64,000 bases of DNA from Bariatricus massiliensis (GTDB lineage Bacteria; Bacillota; Clostridia; Lachnospirales; Lachnospiraceae), in contig NZ_LT574838.1 of the NCBI RefSeq assembly GCF_900086725.1, forward strand, positions 62,001-126,000. Reading direction: 5' to 3'. How positions within the stretch are numbered: position 1 is the first letter of the stretch; each line of letters opens with the position of its first letter. Shown here one piece after another: positions 60,801 through 64,000 of this stretch. The position numbers were made by a program, and so were the translations under genes. The notes beneath the pieces are model-generated. The model ran no database searches. It saw nothing but the letters and a program-made list of their open reading frames with translations, and was not told the DNA's origin.

Positions 60801-62398
60801 TCCAGAACCATCTCGTCGGTGATACTTGTCAGCTGTGTAATTTTAAAAGGAATCGGCCTCTTGGGGTTCACGAACGTGCTGAACTTCTCGGTGATGACCC
60901 CCTTCTCTACCTTTACCGCGCCAATTTCGATAATCTTGTCGGAGATAGCGGAAAAGCCTGTTGTTTCTATATCGAATACCACAAACGTATCGTCTAGGCT
61001 TTGGCTTCCTGCGCCCACTGCGATTTCAGTCAGATCGTCCACCAGATACCCTTCTACCCCGTAAATAATTTTGAAGGGATCGCCCTTATCTAACGTTTCT
61101 ATGTAATGATTCGCATCTGTAAATGCCTGTACTACACCGTGGTCCGTGATAGCAATCGCGGGGTGCCCCCAGTCGTGTGCGCGCTTTACCAAATCCTTCG
61201 CTTCGGACACACCGTCCATGTCGCTCATCTTCGTATGGCAGTGCAGCTCCACTCGCTTTTCCGGATATTTATCTTTCCTGCCCACACGGTTGTCGGTGGC
61301 CCTGCGTATTCCCGTCACCGAACCGATGGTCAATTCACCGTCAAATTTGTCGATGGTAGTCACACCCTTGATTTTCAGGAACACTCCCTTCTTAATCTCG
61401 GCCAGAAGCTCCGGGAGCTGTTCGTTCCTTGCAAACATTTTTACTGTAATCGTATCGGTGAAATCGGTCACCGCAAACATGATAATAGTCTTCTCATTGC
61501 GGATTTCCCTCGTATCAAAATTGATGACCTGTCCTCTGATGGTGATTTCTCCCATCTCGCCCACGACCTGTTTCAGCTCAATGGGATTGTCGTCAAAATC
61601 ACGTCCATATATTACATTGGGGTCGTCCGACTTTTTCATGCGGTATTCTTTTCTCTGGAAGTCTCCTGAGCCTTTTCCACCCTTGAATCCGCCGTTGGTT
61701 TTGCCTGAAATCTCCTGTTTTTTCGGCTCTTTTTTTTCTGTCTTCTTTTCCTCTTCCTTGTCGCTCTTAGGGGTATCGGATTTTTCCCCGTTTTTCGCGG
61801 CATTGTCCGCCTGCAGGCGCTGATTCCTCTCCAATATGGCATTCACTTCCTGCTGGACCTGAAGCTCGTTGAATTTTTTATATTTGCTCTCCTTCACTTC
61901 TTCATAATGAATCCGCACCTCTATCGGCACATGGAAGCGTTCCCCAAATATATCTTTCAAATATGTCACGATGGATTCTGTCTTGCCCTCTGCAATAATC
62001 GTATCAACCATGGTCAAACACAATATGTTCCCATTCTCAAAGCTTACTTTTGCCTTCTGGAACATATTTTTTTCCACCACGCTCTTTTGCTCCAGCTCCA
62101 GAAGCATGCTGTCCCGGTAAACATCCATCAGGTTCTCCGGCGTGTACTGTTCCGACAGCCGATAGTTCTCCACGAGAGATACCGGTATCCGGCATTGTCC
62201 GAAGAGCTGTGTCTCTATCTGCCTCTCTATCTTGAGTACTGCGTGTTTCGGAATCAGATGTGTACTGAAAATATGTACCTTTATGTAGTTTTTGGCAGAA
62301 GTGGACGTAACCTTAGTCACCTCCACCTCCTGAAATAAAAGCCGCAGATCCGCATCCGTTTTTAATGTCGGAAATACATCAAAAAATAATTTTCCCAT
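57857..62398 (-). CDS. polC: DNA polymerase III alpha subunit, PolC type
   Basis: The main replicative polymerase of low-GC gram-positives, with built-in proofreading. 1513 residues. N-terminal domain (1-200) and a Lys/Glu-rich linker (about 195-245), OB fold (about 285-360), PHP domain start RVELHCHTKMSDMDG (about 380), exonuclease FDIETTGFS (about 474) with AHNAGFDVGF and HHRAVDDAGATAE, PHP remainder, zinc finger CEHCHYSD and CPKCGKK (about 960-1000), palm PDIDLNFSGDY (about 1019) and DILGHDDPTM (about 1145). Complete set of active motifs. Follows ispG with a 3-base gap. Confidence 0.97.
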   Translation of the reverse strand: MGKLFFDVFPTLKTDADLRLLFQEVEVTKVTSTSAKNYIKVHIFSTHLIPKHAVLKIERQIETQLFGQCRIPVSLVENYRLSEQYTPENLMDVYRDSMLLELEQKSVVEKNMFQKAKVSFENGNILCLTMVDTIIAEGKTESIVTYLKDIFGERFHVPIEVRIHYEEVKESKYKKFNELQVQQEVNAILERNQRLQADNAAKNGEKSDTPKSDKEEEKKTEKKEPKKQEISGKTNGGFKGGKGSGDFQRKEYRMKKSDDPNVIYGRDFDDNPIELKQVVGEMGEITIRGQVINFDTREIRNEKTIIMFAVTDFTDTITVKMFARNEQLPELLAEIKKGVFLKIKGVTTIDKFDGELTIGSVTGIRRATDNRVGRKDKYPEKRVELHCHTKMSDMDGVSEAKDLVKRAHDWGHPAIAITDHGVVQAFTDANHYIETLDKGDPFKIIYGVEGYLVDDLTEIAVGAGSQSLDDTFVVFDIETTGFSAISDKIIEIGAVKVEKGVITEKFSTFVNPKRPIPFKITQLTSITDEMVLDSPYIETVLPQFLEFVGDAVLVAHNAGFDVGFIEQNCRYQDIEPHFVSVDTVALARVLLPSLSRFKLDTVAKALNISLENHHRAVDDAGATAEIFVKFVEMLKERDITTLKGVNRFGNLNPDAIRKLPTYHVIILARNDIGRVNLYTLISESHLTYYGRRPRIPKSVLNKYREGLLVGSACEAGELYQALLNGKSAETIARIVDFYDYLEIQPLGNNKFMIESDKVSSIHSMDDIKDINRKIVKLGTQFNKPVVGTCDVHFMDPEDEVYRRIIMAGKGFTDADEQAPLYLRTTEEMLEEFAYLGSEKAYEIVIGNTNKIANMIEKIAPVRPDKCPPVIENSDQLLRDICYDKAHSMYGETLPDIVKERLERELNSIISNGFAVMYIIAQKLVWKSNEDGYLVGSRGSVGSSFVATMAGITEVNPLRPHYYCEHCHYSDFDSEEVRKYAGGCGHDMPDKNCPKCGKKLIKDGFDIPFETFLGFKGNKEPDIDLNFSGDYQSKAHKYTEVIFGKGQTYRAGTIAALADKTAYGYVKNYYEERGDRKRNCEIDRIVQGCTGIRRSTGQHPGGIVVLPHGEDINSFTPIQHPANDMTTDIITTHFDYHSIDHNLLKLDILGHDDPTMIKTLEELINSDAMDNEYDGVNHIFYATDIPLDDPDVMSLFAGTKALGITPEDIGGCPVGCLGIPEFGTDFVIQMVVDTKPKTLSDLIRISGLSHGTDVWLNNAQTLIEEGKATISTAICTRDDIMTYLINKGMESELSFTIMEKVRKGKGLTPEFEAAMKEADVPDWYIWSCKKIKYMFPKAHAAAYVMMAYRIAYCKVNYPLAYYAAYFGIRASAFSYELMCQGKERLEYHLKEYKKRNDANLLSKKEQDTLKDMRNVQEMYARGFEFLPIDIYKAKASKFLIIGDKLMPPLNTIEGMGDKAAEAVEEASKQGKYLSKDDFRQRTKVSKTVIDLMDEMGLFGELPESNQLSLFDFAN

Positions 62399-62401
62399 GT
62401 C

Positions 62402-63457
62402 TTACTCGCCCCAATGTAATAGTTCTTCTCTCAGTGTATCAAGCAGCTCCTCTTCCTTCACTTTCTTGACAATCTCTCCTTTTTTAATTAAAAGGCCCTC
62501 TCCGATGCCTCCCGCGATTCCAATATCTGCTTCCTTCGCCTCTCCGGGCCCGTTCACAACGCATCCCATCACTGCCACCTTGATATCAAGGGGAATATCG
62601 GCAACCATATTTTCTACTTGATTAGCCAGTCCTATCAAGTCAATCTTTGTCCGCCCGCATGTGGGGCAGGATACGACCTCTATCCCGCCTTTCCGCAGTC
62701 CCAATGTTTTAAGGATAATCTTCGCGCTCTTGATTTCCTCCAGCGGATCTCCCGTCAATGACACGCGGATGGTATCCCCGATGCCTTGATTCAAAATGAT
62801 ACCCAGCCCGACAGCGGACTTGATATTGCCGGATGTCAGTGTGCCGGATTCCGTGATGCCCACATGTAGCGGATAAGGGCACTGCCGTGCAATCAGTTCA
62901 TGGGCTTTTACGCACATCATAACATCGGATGATTTGATGCTGACGACCAAATTGTCGTACCCTAGTTCCTCAATCATGCGTACCTTGTCCAGCGCGCTCT
63001 CCACGATTCCCTCGGCCGTAACGCCGCCGTATTTTTCAAGCAGGTTCTTTTCAAGAGAACCGCTGTTAACGCCTACACGGATTGGAATCTGCTTTTCCTT
63101 GGCCTTGTCTACCACGGCCTTCACCCTGTCCGCGCTGCCGATGTTTCCCGGATTGATTCGGATTTTGTCCGCTCCGTTTTCTATGGCCGCAATGGCAAGT
63201 CGGTAATCGAAGTGGATATCCGCTACCAGAGGGATATGTATCCGTTCTTTGATTGCCTTCAACGCCTGTGCGGCTTCCATCGTCGGAACCGCACAGCGGA
63301 TAATCTCGCATCCTGCCCGCTCCAGCGCCAGTATCTGCCCGACTGTCGCATCGATATCCTCTGTTTTTGTGTTGGTCATCGACTGGATTGCAATGGGATT
63401 TCCACCGCCTATCCAACGACCGCCTATATTGACTGCTCTTGTCTCTTCTCTAGTCAT
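62402..63457 (-). CDS. ispG: 4-hydroxy-3-methylbut-2-enyl diphosphate synthase (IspG)
   Basis: MEP-pathway iron-sulfur enzyme for isoprenoid precursors. 351 residues from ATG 63457 (AGGAGGTAAAAGG upstream). GGGNPIAIQSMTNTKTED near the start, RINPGNIGSADRV, and Cys ligands SCPTCGRTKID and GCVVNGPGEA of the 4Fe-4S cluster. Directly upstream of polC, a common order in Clostridia. Confidence 0.96.
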   Translation of the reverse strand: MTREETRAVNIGGRWIGGGNPIAIQSMTNTKTEDIDATVGQILALERAGCEIIRCAVPTMEAAQALKAIKERIHIPLVADIHFDYRLAIAAIENGADKIRINPGNIGSADRVKAVVDKAKEKQIPIRVGVNSGSLEKNLLEKYGGVTAEGIVESALDKVRMIEELGYDNLVVSIKSSDVMMCVKAHELIARQCPYPLHVGITESGTLTSGNIKSAVGLGIILNQGIGDTIRVSLTGDPLEEIKSAKIILKTLGLRKGGIEVVSCPTCGRTKIDLIGLANQVENMVADIPLDIKVAVMGCVVNGPGEAKEADIGIAGGIGEGLLIKKGEIVKKVKEEELLDTLREELLHWGE

Positions 63458-63485
63458 CCTTTTACCTCCTGACATGATATAGAAA

Positions 63486-63528
63486 CCCCTCTATATGAGA
63501 CGCCTCTGTAACGCCCTTTATAGAGGGG
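63486..63528 (-). terminator. Hairpin between the membrane protein and ispG
   Basis: CCCCTCTATA and TATAGAGGGG; on the minus strand followed by TTTCTATAT. Weak terminator or attenuator. Confidence 0.45.
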
Positions 63529-63549
63529 AATTCTCTGTTATACCTAATT

Positions 63550-64000
63550 TTACTTTACTCTTGTGAAAAGAAGCTGGTCGCCGTAGTCCCATTCAGTCAG
63601 GGTCAGTTCGTTACTCTCCAGATTGTAATTAAAGGAGGTAATCATAGAGCTGACTGCTGCTCTTACGTCGTTGGCAGTGATATCGGATTTGGCTGACTCT
63701 GCGGCTGCCGCAAGTGATTCACTGTCCACTTTAAAGGTAATCTGCTTTGCCTTTTTATTCATAGTATATTTGAGTGTCACCTCAATCTTTTCCCCGTCCA
63801 GAAGTTCACTGCTCGTGAGGACCGCTGTATCCTTGCCGCGGATTTCCAAAGTCATATCGCTTTCATCCTGCAGCCATGTTCCTTCCAGCGGATTGCCGAA
63901 AAATCCTCTATATAGGAAAAAGACAGCGACGATAATAATTAAAATCGTCGCAGCTGCCATAACAATCTGCCATATTTTGTTTCTTTTTTCCTCGTTATTC
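63550..64000 (-). CDS. Membrane-anchored hypothetical protein (N-terminus beyond window)
   Basis: The frame stays open to the window edge (…EEKRNKIWQIVMAAATILII), so the ATG at 63960 is inside the gene, not its start. About 150 residues visible: a basic stretch, one membrane helix (IVMAAATILIIIVAVFFLYR), and an outside domain with NPLEGTWLQDESDMTLEI, a lipocalin-like or DUF5640-like opening, and a C-terminal LTEWDYGDQLLFTRVK. Function unknown. Confidence 0.65.
   Translation of the reverse strand, partial: NNEEKRNKIWQIVMAAATILIIIVAVFFLYRGFFGNPLEGTWLQDESDMTLEIRGKDTAVLTSSELLDGEKIEVTLKYTMNKKAKQITFKVDSESLAAAAESAKSDITANDVRAAVSSMITSFNYNLESNELTLTEWDYGDQLLFTRVK

Noticed and set aside
61146..61823. 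Open frame of 225 codons on the plus strand inside polC
   Set aside because: Antisense to the OB and PHP parts; no start signal.
1..64000. rRNA, tRNA, CRISPR arrays, intact insertion sequences with a transposase
   Set aside because: Scanned for typical motifs (CCA-ended tRNA arms, repeat-spacer arrays, DDE transposase genes); none seen.

Overview
The window looks like a chromosomal segment of a mid-GC Clostridia member, most likely a Lachnospiraceae-type gut anaerobe. The evidence is a gram-positive PolC-type polymerase, PcrA with a YerC neighbour, a YtaF/MntP-like membrane protein, indolepyruvate:ferredoxin oxidoreductase with phenylacetate-CoA ligases, strong AGGAGG ribosome binding sites and dense, tightly packed operons. 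No rRNA, tRNA or CRISPR array was seen. The genus is an inference.

Layout. 1-2.1 kb: 3' truncated class B penicillin-binding protein (PBP). 2.1-2.3 kb: a promoter-plus-hairpin repeat that recurs at 28.65 kb. 2.4-12 kb: YtaF/MntP-like protein, chemoreceptor, ferritin-like protein, dCache-GGDEF protein with a remnant HD-GYP tail, Ca2+ P-type ATPase, two small metal/HhH proteins and an alpha/beta hydrolase. 12-15 kb: a decayed zone with a broken methyltransferase, a 34-bp scrap resembling the RlmD tail, and a 615-aa protein with nine SANT/Myb-like repeats around a nuclease-like core. 15.06-21.57 kb: a compact (6.5 kb) integrative, probably mobilizable, element: large serine recombinase, Rep_trans/MobT-like initiator, hairpin-rich origin-like region, three XRE regulators and two unknown proteins. 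It sits inside rlmD, so RlmD now carries an element-supplied C-terminus and the recombinase ends in the host att sequence.

21.2-43 kb: housekeeping and accessory genes (rlmD, pcrA, yerC, GrpB, DUF1836, PHP phosphoesterase, GH2 glycosidase, glgB, an orphan NMT1-type lipoprotein, two DUF975 membrane proteins, Zn-macrodomain hydrolase, ABC-F protein, iron-sulfur flavoprotein, an ArsR-hydrolase pair with duplicated operators, purine permease). A candidate small RNA lies at about 39.82-40.01 kb.

43-64 kb is nearly all minus strand: fruK-fruA-ptsH-ptsI (a whole fructose PTS phosphorelay), metY-cysK beside two Rrf2 regulators (sulfur assimilation), cspA on plus, the paaK-iorA-iorB-ACT-paaK-ACT operon (aryl-pyruvate oxidation to aryl-acetyl-CoA and aryl-acetate), then ispG-polC and a membrane protein cut by the window edge.

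The most interesting parts are the rlmD-inserted element with its chimeric gene ends, the nine-repeat SANT/nuclease protein, the dispersed promoter-hairpin repeat and the candidate sRNA. All family calls are from reading motifs; no database search was run.
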